Below are positions 36,617 through 45,519 of a stretch of 64,000 bases of DNA, piece by piece. The DNA comes from Paracoccus sp. (in: a-proteobacteria) (lineage in GTDB: Bacteria; Pseudomonadota; Alphaproteobacteria; Rhodobacterales; Rhodobacteraceae). Within the stretch, counting starts at the first letter, position 1. Each line of letters starts with the position of its first letter. The position numbers and the translations under genes were made by a program. The stretch lies in assembly GCA_030538425.1 (NCBI GenBank), contig JAUNTZ010000004.1, positions 30,139-94,138 on the forward strand, written 5' to 3'. Under the pieces are notes generated by a model that saw only the letters and a program-made list of their open reading frames with translations, was not told the origin of the DNA and did no database searches.

Positions 36617-36630
36617 TTGATGCTTATCAA
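36617..36630 (+). promoter_or_regulatory. Perfect FNR box upstream of hemA
   Basis: TTGATGCTTATCAA is an exact TTGAT-N4-ATCAA palindrome, 72 bp before the hemA ATG. It predicts control of heme precursor synthesis by FnrL-type regulators, as established for hemA in Rhodobacter. Confidence 0.88.
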
Positions 36631-36701
36631 GGTCAAACCCGCAAGCGGTCTGCCAAGATCGCCGCAAGCAAGCATCCGCGCAAGCAAGGCAAGGGAACGC
36701 T

Positions 36702-37931
36702 ATGGACTATACCGCCGCACTCGATCAGGCCATCGGCAAGCTGCATGATGAAGGCCGTTACCGCACCTTTATTGATATCGAGCGCCGCAAGGGGAACTAT
36801 CCGTTCGCGGTCTGGACGCGTGAGGATGGCTCTGAGAAGGAAATCGCGGTCTGGTGCGGCAATGATTATCTGGGCATGGGCCAGCATCGCGTGGTTCTGG
36901 ATGCCATGCATGAGGCGCTAGAGGCGACCGGCGCGGGCTCGGGCGGGACGCGCAATATTTCCGGCACGACCGTCTATCACAAGCGGCTTGAGGCCGAGCT
37001 GGCCGATCTGCATGGCAAGGAAGCGGCGCTTGTCTTTTCCAGTGCCTATATCGCCAATGACGCGACGCTTTCGACGCTGCCGCTGCTGTTTCCGGGGCTG
37101 ATCATCTATTCGGACGCGCTGAACCATGCCTCGATGATCGAGGGGATTCGCCGCAATGGCGGGGCCAAGCGCATTTTCCGCCATAATGATGTCGCGCATC
37201 TGCGCGAATTGCTGGAGGCCGACGATCCCGCCGCGCCCAAGCTGATTGCATTTGAGTCGATCTATTCGATGGATGGCGATTTCGGCCCGATCGAGGCGAT
37301 TTGCGACCTGGCGGAGGAATTCGGCGCGCTCACCTATCTGGATGAGGTTCACGCGGTCGGCATGTATGGCCCGCGCGGCGGCGGCGTGGCCGAGCGTGAC
37401 GGGCTGATGGACCGGATCGACATTTTCAACGGCACGCTTGGCAAGGCGTTCGGCGTGTTCGGCGGCTATATCGCGGCCAGTGCGAAAATGTGCGATGCGG
37501 TGCGGTCCTATGCGCCGGGGTTCATCTTCACCACCTCGCTCCCGCCTGCGGTGGCGGCGGGGGCTGCGGCCTCGATTGCCCATCTCAAGACCGCTGAGGG
37601 GCAAAAGCTGCGCGATACCCAGCAGTTGCACGCGCGGATTCTCAAGATGCGGCTCAAGGGGCTGGGCATGCCGATCATCGACCATGGCAGCCATATCGTG
37701 CCGGTCCATGTCGGCCATCCGGTGCATTGCAAGTCCCTGTCGGACATGCTGCTGGACCAGTTCGGCATCTATGTGCAGCCGATCAACTTCCCGACCGTGC
37801 CGCGCGGCACCGAAAGGCTGCGCTTTACGCCCTCGCCGGTGCATACGCCCGACCAGATCGAGGGTCTGGTGCGCGGGATGGATGCGCTGTGGTCGCAATG
37901 CAAGCTGAATCGTGCCGAAGAAGTTGCCTGA
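36702..37931 (+). CDS. hemA: 5-aminolevulinate synthase
   Basis: The enzyme condenses glycine and succinyl-CoA to 5-aminolevulinate in the C4 (Shemin) pathway of alphaproteobacteria. The 409-residue protein has the PLP lysine in NGTLGKAFG at residue 248, the family glycine motif [14 protein letters not shown] and the aspartate in [12 protein letters not shown]. The length matches the Rhodobacter enzyme. A perfect FNR box lies upstream, consistent with oxygen control of heme supply for denitrification. Confidence 0.97.
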   Translation: MDYTAALDQAIGKLHDEGRYRTFIDIERRKGNYPFAVWTREDGSEKEIAVWCGNDYLGMGQHRVVLDAMHEALEATGAGSGGTRNISGTTVYHKRLEAELADLHGKEAALVFSSAYIANDATLSTLPLLFPGLIIYSDALNHASMIEGIRRNGGAKRIFRHNDVAHLRELLEADDPAAPKLIAFESIYSMDGDFGPIEAICDLAEEFGALTYLDEVHAVGMYGPRGGGVAERDGLMDRIDIFNGTLGKAFGVFGGYIAASAKMCDAVRSYAPGFIFTTSLPPAVAAGAAASIAHLKTAEGQKLRDTQQLHARILKMRLKGLGMPIIDHGSHIVPVHVGHPVHCKSLSDMLLDQFGIYVQPINFPTVPRGTERLRFTPSPVHTPDQIEGLVRGMDALWSQCKLNRAEEVA

Positions 37932-38035
37932 CGTCAAATGGGGTGTAGCCCTCTCGCGCCTGTGATAATCTTTCCTTAAACAATATCTGCGATGCTGCGA
38001 TTCGCGGCGAGGCAAGAAAAGGACGGGGCAGGCAT

Positions 38036-39274
38036 ATGTTCGGGCTGCGGGGTAAAACCCCGACGCAAGTGGTTGATATCGCGCCAGAAGGCATGGACGG
38101 GTTTGACGATTTCGACACCCGTCTGGGCGATATCATGCGCGGGGAACGCGCGACGATGGGCAAGTCCCTGCTGGATGTGCAGCGTGAGTTGCGCATCCGG
38201 GCCAGCTATATCGCGGCGATTGAGAATTGCGATATCTCGGCCTTTGACGCGCCCAGTTTTATTTCGGGCTATGTGCGCTCCTATGCCCGCTATCTGAAAA
38301 TGGATGCCGATTGGGTGTTCCGCCGGTTCTGCGCCGAATCGGGGTTTGAGCCGGTCCATGGGATGCAGGCGGCGGCCTCGGGGCCGAAACCCTCGCGCAG
38401 GCCCTCGGACCCGGCTGAGGCTCTGGCGAATCCGCGCGCGCTGTTCATTCCGCAGCCGGAACCGTTCTGGTCGGGGGCCGAACCCAGGGCGATCGGCTCG
38501 ATTCTGGTTCTGGCGGTGGTTGTGGGCGGTCTGGCCTATGGTGGCTGGTCGGTGCTGCAAGAGGTGCAGCGCGTGACGCTGACGCCGGTTGATCAGCAGC
38601 CCAGTGTGGTGACGACGCTTGATCCGGTCAGCAATGCCGCAGATAGCGGCGCGACTGTGACCGACCTTGCCGTCAATCTTCCCCAGCCCGAGGGCATCGA
38701 CCGCATTTATCGCCCTCAGGTGCTTGAGGTGCCGGTTCTGGTCGCCCGCGACGGCCCGATTCTGGCGATTGACCCCGAATTGCCGACCCCCGCCGATCTG
38801 GCCATGGCGGCGGTGGCGAATCGCCCCGCGGCTGAGGCTGAGACGCCGCTGCCTGCCGGTCAGGCGATGGAGCATGGCCCGCAGCTTCCGCCCGAACAGG
38901 TCGCCGTGCGCACCGTGGCCGCCGATGCGCCGGAACTGGAGCTGGTCGCGGCGCGTCCGGCATGGGTGCGTGTGACCTCGGCGGATGGGACGGTCTTGCT
39001 GGAAAAAACCATGGATGCGGGTGAGCGTTTCGCCCTGCCCAAGCTGGAAGAGGCCCCGCGCCTGCGCACCGGCAATTCCGGCGCGATCTATTTCGCGGTG
39101 AACGGTCAAACCTACGGCCCGGCGCGCCCGGGCGCGCAGGTAGTCAGCAATGTTGAGCTGTCGGCGGACTACCTGACCCAGCAATATGCCTTCGCCGACC
39201 TGACCCAGGATGCCGATCTACGCGCGCTTGTCGCGGTGGCCTCGGCTGAAGGGACGCTTAGCAACGGCGATTGA
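38036..39274 (+). CDS. RodZ-like HTH/DUF4115 membrane protein
   Basis: The 412-residue protein has an N-terminal helix-turn-helix (LGDIMRGERATMGKSLLDVQ, RIRASYIAAIENCDIS, FISGYVRSYARYLKMD). A membrane segment follows at about 155-180 (IGSILVLAVVVGGLAYGGW), then a periplasmic DUF4115 domain (PAWVRVTSADGTVLLEKTM). RodZ links MreB to the cell-wall elongation machinery. No ispG follows as is usual in relatives; instead a repeat-rich gap begins with a copy of its own last codons. Confidence 0.85.
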   Translation: MFGLRGKTPTQVVDIAPEGMDGFDDFDTRLGDIMRGERATMGKSLLDVQRELRIRASYIAAIENCDISAFDAPSFISGYVRSYARYLKMDADWVFRRFCAESGFEPVHGMQAAASGPKPSRRPSDPAEALANPRALFIPQPEPFWSGAEPRAIGSILVLAVVVGGLAYGGWSVLQEVQRVTLTPVDQQPSVVTTLDPVSNAADSGATVTDLAVNLPQPEGIDRIYRPQVLEVPVLVARDGPILAIDPELPTPADLAMAAVANRPAAEAETPLPAGQAMEHGPQLPPEQVAVRTVAADAPELELVAARPAWVRVTSADGTVLLEKTMDAGERFALPKLEEAPRLRTGNSGAIYFAVNGQTYGPARPGAQVVSNVELSADYLTQQYAFADLTQDADLRALVAVASAEGTLSNGD

Positions 39275-39415
39275 TTGCGGGATTGGCGGTGGTTTAGCCT
39301 TGGCGGCCGTGTGAAGCACTTGTCGCGGTGGCCTTGGTTAATGGCGTGACCCGCAATGGCGATTGACGGACGAGGGTCAGACGCTGCTATTTGACCTTGG
39401 CGGCGGTGTGGATCA
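39275..39415 (+). repeat. Degenerate copy of the rodZ-like gene 3' end
   Basis: From about 39317 the sequence reads in frame as ALVAVALVNGVTRNGD with a TGA at 39364-39366, against ALVAVASAEGTLSNGD and TGA at 39272-39274 in the gene. The flank TTTAGCCTTGGCGGCCGTGTGA (39293) recurs as TTTGACCTTGGCGGCGGTGTGG (39390). The unit of about 92-97 bp is therefore present once completely and once in part. Confidence 0.78.
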
Positions 39416-39835
39416 GATGAACCTGTCGGCGGCCCGGGGCGTTTCGTCTTGACGGTTTGGGAGTCTGGCTAAGCTTGGCTCGGCAGCGCGACCGGGGAAT
39501 ATGTCTCATCGCAGGATCTTGGCGGCGTCTGGTTCATGGGTGATGAGCGTGGGATCTCATCGTTCAGCGCGGTTTTTTTCTGAAACCGCCGTTGGACCTT
39601 GCGGATGATGCGCAAGGCGGGTGGATTTGCCTGATCGATATGCCAGCTCGGCGCGACGTCTGCCGTCAATAATAAGCGAGAAGCGGGCGGCACGACGGCG
39701 TAAGCCCGAATGTTTCGCCGCTAAAGCGTGGGCAATCGACCTGCGTGTTCGAGGCACTCTGGCGCATCGTAAAGCTGTGGTCAGGCAAAATTATCCGCCA
39801 CGATGAAGGAGCGCCGCGCGATCCCGTGCGTCCGC
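39416..39835. other. Gene-poor stretch, unidentified
   Basis: No convincing gene is found in these 420 bp. An inverted repeat GCGGTTT-TTTTCTG-AAACCGC lies at 39569-39589. Short frames exist on both strands; a minus-strand frame at 39557-39757 has a protein-like run (RFSLIIDGRRRAELAYRSGK), which suggests a decayed gene, but I cannot name it. Base composition is somewhat less GC-rich than the neighbouring genes. Confidence 0.35.
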
Positions 39836-40246
39836 TCAAGCCGCCCGCCTTGCTGCATTGCTATGTTTTTGCATTGACGGCGCGGCCCTCAGACCACGCG
39901 CGCGGTCCCGCGCATCCTTTGTCTCAAGCCGCCCGGCCTCGCCACTTTACTATGGTTTTGCATTGGCCGCGACGCATCCCCTACTGCGCGCCGTTACACG
40001 CATCCGTCGCCCCCAAAACCGTCCGGCTTTGCATTCTGGCCTAGCCGCGCGCTGCCCCGGGCGCCCGTCCTGCGCCAACTGCCACGCCCCAAAGTGCTGC
40101 CTGAAAAGGCCAGCGTCAGCTCAAAAGGCTCGCCTCGCTTTGCGCGATCAGCCGCCCGGCCTTGCTGCATTGCTATGGTTTTGCGTTGGCTTCGCCCATC
40201 CGCGCGCCGCGCGCCCATAACGCCCAGCCGCCCGCAAAGCCAGCCT
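39836..40246 (-). repeat. Degenerate copies of the sulfotransferase gene 3' end and flank
   Basis: On the minus strand the copy ending at 40116 reads AGRLIAQSEASLLS-stop, against AGRLIAQSEASRLG-stop at 40247 (period 131 bp). More distant copies start at about 39929 and 39841 (spacing 88-90 bp), with a weaker one near 40019. They share the core CCGCCCG followed by TTGCTGCATTGCTATG. No gene is visible. Confidence 0.8.
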
Positions 40247-41047
40247 TCACCCCAACCGGCTCGCCTCGCTTTGCGCGATCAGGCGTCCGGCCTCGGCGTA
40301 AAGCGCGAGATCCTGCTCATTGGCATCCATCAGCCGCTTGACCAATTCCGGCGCCATGCCGTCGAGCAGGGCTGCGACGCGGTCCTCGATGCTGCCTTGC
40401 GCGGCCTCGGTGACGTTGCGGTGCAGATCGTCGGGCAGGCTCATGGTCAGCCCATGCGCGGCACTGATGCGGGCAAAGCGGGTCACGTCGCGCTCAAAAC
40501 TCTCAGTTCGGCCCAGCATCTCGACGCCGCCCAGCTGCCGCAAGGCGGTGTCGAGATCGTAGAACATCCGCCCGTTCCGCTGTGCCGAAAGCGGAATATC
40601 GCCATAGGGGGCCGCGAAATAGCGCGTCTGCGCATTCGAGATCTGGCCGACCTCCAGCCGGTCGCGCAGGCAGTAATCGACCCATGGGCCGAAATCCAGA
40701 CGCTGCGCCGCCTCGGAGGTCGAGGTGCCGTCGGCATGCTGGCGCTTGAACCGATAGATCGAGCCGATCCGCAAGATCGGATGGCGCAGGAACACCGCGC
40801 CCAGAACGCGAAAGTCAAGCGAGCTGGGCTGCGGGAACATGATCTGGTGTGAGCTGAAGGCCACGATCTGCGGGCGGTGGCGGATCACCCGGCCCAGTTG
40901 CAGCTGATCGACCAGAAAGAACGGGTAGGGGCCGTCGAATGTCTCATGCAGATCGCCAAAGCTGTGGCGCAGCACATGGTCAAAGGACGTGCCTGAGTTC
41001 TTGTAGATGTGATAATGGACGATGACGGTGCGTTTCGTGTCGGTCAT
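40247..41047 (-). CDS. Sulfotransferase-like protein
   Basis: The ATG at 41047 (MTDTKRTVIVHYHIYKNSG) overlaps the stop of the upstream large gene by 4 bp, so the two are coupled. The 266-residue protein has a PAPS-binding-like HYHIYKNSGTSFDHVL near the start and a second conserved segment VFLRHPILRIGSIYRF. It resembles sulfotransferase family 2 proteins that modify sugars or lipids. It probably acts with the upstream fusion protein on a surface polysaccharide. Its last codons recur downstream. Confidence 0.78.
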   Translation of the reverse strand: MTDTKRTVIVHYHIYKNSGTSFDHVLRHSFGDLHETFDGPYPFFLVDQLQLGRVIRHRPQIVAFSSHQIMFPQPSSLDFRVLGAVFLRHPILRIGSIYRFKRQHADGTSTSEAAQRLDFGPWVDYCLRDRLEVGQISNAQTRYFAAPYGDIPLSAQRNGRMFYDLDTALRQLGGVEMLGRTESFERDVTRFARISAAHGLTMSLPDDLHRNVTEAAQGSIEDRVAALLDGMAPELVKRLMDANEQDLALYAEAGRLIAQSEASRLG

Positions 41048-44000
41048 TTGCGCTCCGGCAGGCTGCCTTGGGGTCGGGTGGTGCGATAGCGATGCGGCTG
41101 CCATTCGCCCCATCTTTCTTCGAAAAGGGCCTTGTTGCGGGCAAACAGCGCCTGCTTTTCAGCCGATGGAATGGCGTTGAAGGTCGCCGACAGGTGATGA
41201 TGGACAAAGGCATCCTCCGCCAGCCCGATCTCGAACCCTGCCGCGCGGAACATGGCGCAATGATCGTCATCCTCGAACATGCCGCGCCCGTAGATCTCGG
41301 GCAAAAGGCCCACACGCTCCAGATCGGCGCGGCGGAACATGGCGGCGAAATAGGCCGCAACCGGCATGGGTGAGACCTGCCCGCGATAGCCGGTCGCAAG
41401 TTCGCGGGCGGCGCGGGCCATAGCGTCCATATCGGCGTAAACCAGATCGACCTTGGCCTCATTGCCGATATTATTGGTGAGCGGGCCGACGATGCCCAGT
41501 TCAGGGTTGCGCTCCAGATGATCCACCATCGCAAACAGCGCACCCGGCGCGACAAACGTGTCATTGTTCAGCAACAGGACATAATCGCCGGTCGCGGCGC
41601 GGATGCCGACATTATTGCCGCGCGCGAAGCCCAGATTCTCACCATTCTCGATCAGGCGGATCTGCGGGTAACGCGCCGCCATCTCTCGGATCGGGGTGAG
41701 CGCGTCCTCAGCCGAGCCGTTATCGGACAGGATCACCTCAAGATCGGGATAAACCTCACCAATGGCCACCAGTGAGCGCAGGGTCTCAAGCGTCAGTGCA
41801 GGGTCGCCGTAACCCAGCACAATGACCGAGAGGCGCGGCGCGCGGGTCATCTCAGTCAGCATATCGGCGGCGCGATAGGACCATGCGTTATCAAGCGCAT
41901 ATTGCCGCAGACGCGCGCCGTGATCGGGGTCGCGGGCAAGGGGGGCGGCCTTGCGGATCGCGGCGGCGAAGCCTGCCGCATCAGAGCCGGTCGCGACCAG
42001 ATCGCCCGCGCGGGCCAGTTCCGGCAGGGCGGTGGCGACGGTCGGGCGCTGCACGGCGGAATATTCGTAGAACTTGACCGGGTCACAAGCCAGAATGATC
42101 GGGTCAAGCCGGAACGGGATGATCAGCACATCCATCGCCCGCAGGAAATCCGGCACTTGCGCATAGGCAATTTCGCCGTGGAAGGTCACATTGGGATGGG
42201 CGCGCAGCAGCAAGGGCTCGGTCGCGCTGACGGCGCCGCAGAGGTGAATGTCAAAATCGGGGTTGTCGCGGGCCAGTTCGTCCAGAAGGCCCACGTCAAA
42301 CCATTCGGCAATCGCGCCCACATAGCCCACGCGGATGCGGCCCTCTTGCAGCTTGCCTTGCAGGAAGGCCGGGATCTCGCCGGTATCGGGGCCGGTGAAA
42401 TGGCTGACATCGGTGCCATTGCGGATCAGCGCGACCGGGCGTTGCGGGCTGTATTTGTCGAACAGATATTGCGAGGAGACAATCATCCGGTCGGCGCGCT
42501 CGATCATCTCGGCCTCGGCGTCAAGGATATGCGCCTCGGTATTGGCAAAGCCCGAAATCTCATCCATGCAATCGAAGGTGAGCCGGTATTGCGGCGCCAG
42601 ATGGCGGGCAAAATGCCACCAATAGGGATGCTCAATCACCACATGCGCGACAGGCGAGGCGCCCACCGCGTCAGACATCGCGTGGAAATGGTCCAGCCAG
42701 ATCCGCGCCTGTGTCCCGCTTGGCTGGCCGGTATAATTGGCAAGCGCGCGCAGCCCGCGATTGGACAGGCGGATCACCCAGACATTCGGCGCGACCTCGC
42801 GGGCCGAGCCGCCGGACTGGTCGCGCTCCATCTCGATATAGAAGACGCGATGGCCTGCGCGGGCCATCTCAGAGGCCAGATGCTGCGGGCGTTGGGTGCG
42901 GAAATCCCAGTTGATGATGGACAGGATAAAGATATCGGGCCGGTCCGCGCCCTCATCGTTGCGCCGGATCGCGTCGAAGGCGACCAGATTGCGCGGCGTC
43001 TCAGGCAGGGGGGCATGGGCAAGCGCGGCTGGCACGCCGCCCGGTCCGGGCACGAAGCGCTTGATCCGCTCGACCATTTCATGGGGGACAAAGCGGCGCA
43101 GATGGCCGCCCGCAAAATGGTAGCCGCGCCGGTAGATCTTGCGCGCGATCTGCCGCGCGGCAAGCCCGGATGCGCCCGCCTGCGCCAGCCGGTCCTGCAT
43201 CTGGTCGAGTTCGTCCTGAAGCGCCAGCGTGTTCAGGTGATGGGCGTCGGCCAGGCGTTGCAGTTCATCGCGCTGTGCCTCGGTCGCGGTCAGCGTCTCT
43301 TGCAGAAGCTGGGCCGAACGCGCCTGTATCTGCGCCTGAGCGATGGAGGCGTCGCGTTGCTCTGTGGTGTCGCGCAGCATCTGGCCCGCCTGCCGCAGAT
43401 GCGCGGCATAGGCTTGCTCAAACTCGGCATGGGCGGCGGCAAGGGGCGCGAAGGCCGCCTGCCAGTCGCGCAATTCCTGCGCTTCGGGCCAGCCGCCGCT
43501 GCGGGCCAGATCGGCAAGCCTTGCGAAAACCGCCATGGCCAGAGTTTCGGCCGGATCGTCGCTGCCGGTAAAGGGCGCGGCCTGAGCATGGACCTGATCG
43601 CGGTCGAAACGCTGCGCGATTGTGGCAAGATCGGCATGATCCAGCCCGGCCATTTCGGCGATGTCGCGCAGCACCGGCTGCGGCGTGGCGGTCCAGTCGG
43701 GGAAGAGGACCAGACGATGCGGCAGATCGGCACTGCCGCGCAGGGCGGACAAAGTATAGTTCAGCCAGACCAGCATCGCGAAACCCTGCGGCGTGTCGTC
43801 GCGCCGGGCCAGTGACTGCGCCACCTCTCGCGGGTCGCGCAGCGCGACGATGGCCAGAACCGAGGCGCCCTCACCCCGCAGCCAGTCGCACCATGGCTCC
43901 ATGAGGATCGAGATGCGCGGATCTTTCAGCGCGATATGGCTGTCATCGCCGAAGCTGTCCGCCATCGCCTGCGCCATCCGTGCGGCCATGTCATCGTCAA

Positions 44001-44322
44001 GCGGGACATGCAAAGGCCCCAAGCGCAGCAGATTGGCCCCGGCCCCGGCCAGGATCTGGTCATTCAGCGCGACGATTCCCTGCGGCTCAAAATGGCCATT
44101 GGCATTGTCAGGGGCAGGGCCGCCCCGGTCGGCGGGCAGGGCAAAGCCCATCGCACCCAGACAATCGGTCAGAAAAGAGGTGCCGCTGCGGTGCATTCCG
44201 ACGATCACGGCAACCTTTTTGCCCGCAAGGCGCTGTCTGTCATTCGTCAAGGGCGTGGTCCCATCTTCCGGCGCTTCGCGGTGTTGCACAGGGGTAAACC
44301 GCGCGTCTTGCGCCGTCAACAT
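41044..44322 (-). CDS. Large fusion: sulfotransferase, coiled coil, GT4-like and GT2 glycosyltransferases
   Basis: The ATG at 44322 is used, because the longer reading would run into tRNA-His. The protein is about 1,092 residues. Residues about 30-270 form a P-loop sulfotransferase-like domain (VAVIVGMHRSGTSFLTDCLG; LKDPRISILMEPW). A helical linker follows to about 400 (QAQIQARSAQLLQETLTA). The middle is a GT4/GT1-type glycosyltransferase (FILSIINWDFRTQRPQHLAS; RIRVGYVGAIAEWFDV). The C-terminal 300 residues are GT2 (LSVIVLGYGDPALTLETLRS; LGFARGNNVGIRAATGD; LLNNDT). It probably builds and decorates an exported glycan. Confidence 0.87.
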   Translation of the reverse strand: MLTAQDARFTPVQHREAPEDGTTPLTNDRQRLAGKKVAVIVGMHRSGTSFLTDCLGAMGFALPADRGGPAPDNANGHFEPQGIVALNDQILAGAGANLLRLGPLHVPLDDDMAARMAQAMADSFGDDSHIALKDPRISILMEPWCDWLRGEGASVLAIVALRDPREVAQSLARRDDTPQGFAMLVWLNYTLSALRGSADLPHRLVLFPDWTATPQPVLRDIAEMAGLDHADLATIAQRFDRDQVHAQAAPFTGSDDPAETLAMAVFARLADLARSGGWPEAQELRDWQAAFAPLAAAHAEFEQAYAAHLRQAGQMLRDTTEQRDASIAQAQIQARSAQLLQETLTATEAQRDELQRLADAHHLNTLALQDELDQMQDRLAQAGASGLAARQIARKIYRRGYHFAGGHLRRFVPHEMVERIKRFVPGPGGVPAALAHAPLPETPRNLVAFDAIRRNDEGADRPDIFILSIINWDFRTQRPQHLASEMARAGHRVFYIEMERDQSGGSAREVAPNVWVIRLSNRGLRALANYTGQPSGTQARIWLDHFHAMSDAVGASPVAHVVIEHPYWWHFARHLAPQYRLTFDCMDEISGFANTEAHILDAEAEMIERADRMIVSSQYLFDKYSPQRPVALIRNGTDVSHFTGPDTGEIPAFLQGKLQEGRIRVGYVGAIAEWFDVGLLDELARDNPDFDIHLCGAVSATEPLLLRAHPNVTFHGEIAYAQVPDFLRAMDVLIIPFRLDPIILACDPVKFYEYSAVQRPTVATALPELARAGDLVATGSDAAGFAAAIRKAAPLARDPDHGARLRQYALDNAWSYRAADMLTEMTRAPRLSVIVLGYGDPALTLETLRSLVAIGEVYPDLEVILSDNGSAEDALTPIREMAARYPQIRLIENGENLGFARGNNVGIRAATGDYVLLLNNDTFVAPGALFAMVDHLERNPELGIVGPLTNNIGNEAKVDLVYADMDAMARAARELATGYRGQVSPMPVAAYFAAMFRRADLERVGLLPEIYGRGMFEDDDHCAMFRAAGFEIGLAEDAFVHHHLSATFNAIPSAEKQALFARNKALFEERWGEWQPHRYRTTRPQGSLPERK

Positions 44323-44342
44323 CTGGCCATGAGTGGGGGGGA

Positions 44343-44419
44343 TGGTACCGCCTCCCCGGCTTGAACGGGGGACCTCTGGATCCACAATCCAGCGCTCTAA
44401 CCAACTGAGCTAAGGCGGC
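44343..44419 (-). tRNA. tRNA-His (anticodon GTG)
   Basis: The cloverleaf reads GCCGCCTTAGCTCAGTTGGT, then the anticodon stem CTGGA-TTGTGGA-TCCAG with GTG, and the T-arm CCCCG-TTCAAGC-CGGGG. The acceptor stem pairs G1 with U72 and is followed by A73 and an encoded CCA. There is no G-1. That is the unusual identity set reported for alphaproteobacterial tRNA-His. The gene lies 20 bp upstream of the large glycosyltransferase fusion, on the same strand. Confidence 0.95.
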
Positions 44420-44520
44420 ATGTCGGGGTGATTTAGCGCCCCATGCCTGCGGATGCAAGCCCGACTTGTGGCAAAATGCGCAAGAGGGTAACAGATGGAA
44501 AACAACGGAAAGGATGCGTC

Positions 44521-44736
44521 ATGGGCATCAACAGCGAAAGCGATATCGCCGCCAATCTGCAAATCGGGCCGACCGATCAGGGCATGGTGCGCATCTATGT
44601 CGAGGGCGAGGGCGTCGATCTGCCGCTTGATTTCGACCCCGACGAGGCCGCCGAGATCGCCGAGGAATTGCTGGCCGCGGTCGAGGTTGCGCGCGGCATG
44701 GGTGTCCAGGGCGGCAAGCCTAAGAAAAAGCGCTGA
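44521..44736 (+). CDS. Small acidic conserved protein (DUF6324-like)
   Basis: The 71-residue protein starts at ATG 44521 with AAAGGA about 8 bp before it. The sequence is acidic with a basic tail (KPKKKR) and contains FDPDEAAEIAEELLAA. I recall similar Rhodobacteraceae proteins under DUF6324, but that label is from memory. The function is unknown. The 3' end overlaps the convergent mmcB gene by 17 bp. Confidence 0.72.
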   Translation: MGINSESDIAANLQIGPTDQGMVRIYVEGEGVDLPLDFDPDEAAEIAEELLAAVEVARGMGVQGGKPKKKR

Positions 44737-45178
44737 ACCCCGTATCGCGCTCTGCCAGCAAGCGCAGCGCGGCATGGCGGGCGATATCGCGCGTCAGTTT
44801 GCTGCGCCGCGCGGGGGCAAGGCGAGACATGGGGGCAGGGCGGATCAGCTCGGCCCCGTAAGCATCGGCCATGACCAGCCCCGCATCCTCGGGCAGCATC
44901 TGGGCTGGAAAGTCGCAATCGACCGCCCAGAAGAACCTGTCGCAATAATCAAGATAGCCCTGCCATTTGCGGTCGGCGCGAAAATCGGCGGCGCAGCTTT
45001 TGCATTCGATGATCCAGATCTCACCATCGGGCGCCACGGAGATCAGATCGACACGCAAGCCGCGCCTTGGTACGAACTCGGCCAGCGGCGCATGTCCCAT
45101 TGAGACCAGCAGCCGCGCCACCCCACGCGCCAGCCTGAAACCCGGCTGCGCGGGCAGAATGTCTTGATCGGTTATCAT
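44720..45178 (-). CDS. mmcB: MmcB family DNA repair protein
   Basis: The 152-residue protein matches MmcB of Caulobacter, a putative nuclease-fold protein of the SOS regulon. It shows RRGLRVDLISVAPDGEIWII, then ECKSCAADFRADRKWQGYLD and FFWAVDCDFP, which give the D-ExK nuclease-like pattern. A poor match to the alphaproteobacterial LexA direct repeat (GTTC-N7-GTTC) is found upstream, so regulation is uncertain. Confidence 0.85.
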   Translation of the reverse strand: MITDQDILPAQPGFRLARGVARLLVSMGHAPLAEFVPRRGLRVDLISVAPDGEIWIIECKSCAADFRADRKWQGYLDYCDRFFWAVDCDFPAQMLPEDAGLVMADAYGAELIRPAPMSRLAPARRSKLTRDIARHAALRLLAERDTGFSAFS

Positions 45179-45508
45179 GGGGCGATTGTAGACAAATGGA
45201 GAACATTGGGCAAGCGGGGCGGGGGGATGGGCGGGAAGCCGGCCGCTAAGTCTTAACTGCGTTTAAGGTCAGGATACGCTTTGCGCCGGGTGCAAGGCAT
45301 GAAGCGTGCTTTTTTATCTCATGCTGCGATGCGGCTTGCAGCCGAATGGGGCAGATCGCCCCGCCACGCCGTGCCAGCCGCAAATGCCGGACCGCCCACC
45401 ATTCACCCGCCCCACATCACACCGCCCTTGAAAACCCCGCCGCAGAGCCCTATCTCATCAATCCGGCGGGTTTCTGCTCTTCTCGTGGGGGCCATTTTTC
45501 CACTGGCC
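45179..45508. other. Intergenic region upstream of the small RNA candidate
   Basis: No convincing gene is seen in these 330 bp. An open frame from 45281 runs into the structured RNA and has no family resemblance, so it is treated as chance. The mmcB promoter must lie at the left end. Confidence 0.4.
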
Positions 45509-45514
45509 TATAAT
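45509..45514 (+). promoter_or_regulatory. Consensus -10 box (TATAAT)
   Basis: TATAAT stands out in GC-rich DNA and lies just before a structured segment that ends in a clear terminator. The matching -35 is weak. Confidence 0.55.
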
Positions 45515-45519
45515 TTCTC

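Noticed and set aside
41902-43815. Long plus-strand frame opposite the large glycosyltransferase fusion
   Set aside because: No recognisable domain, and the minus strand carries three clear domains.
45179-45215. LexA box before mmcB
   Set aside because: Only one half of GTTC-N7-GTTC fits well, so it is not listed as a site.
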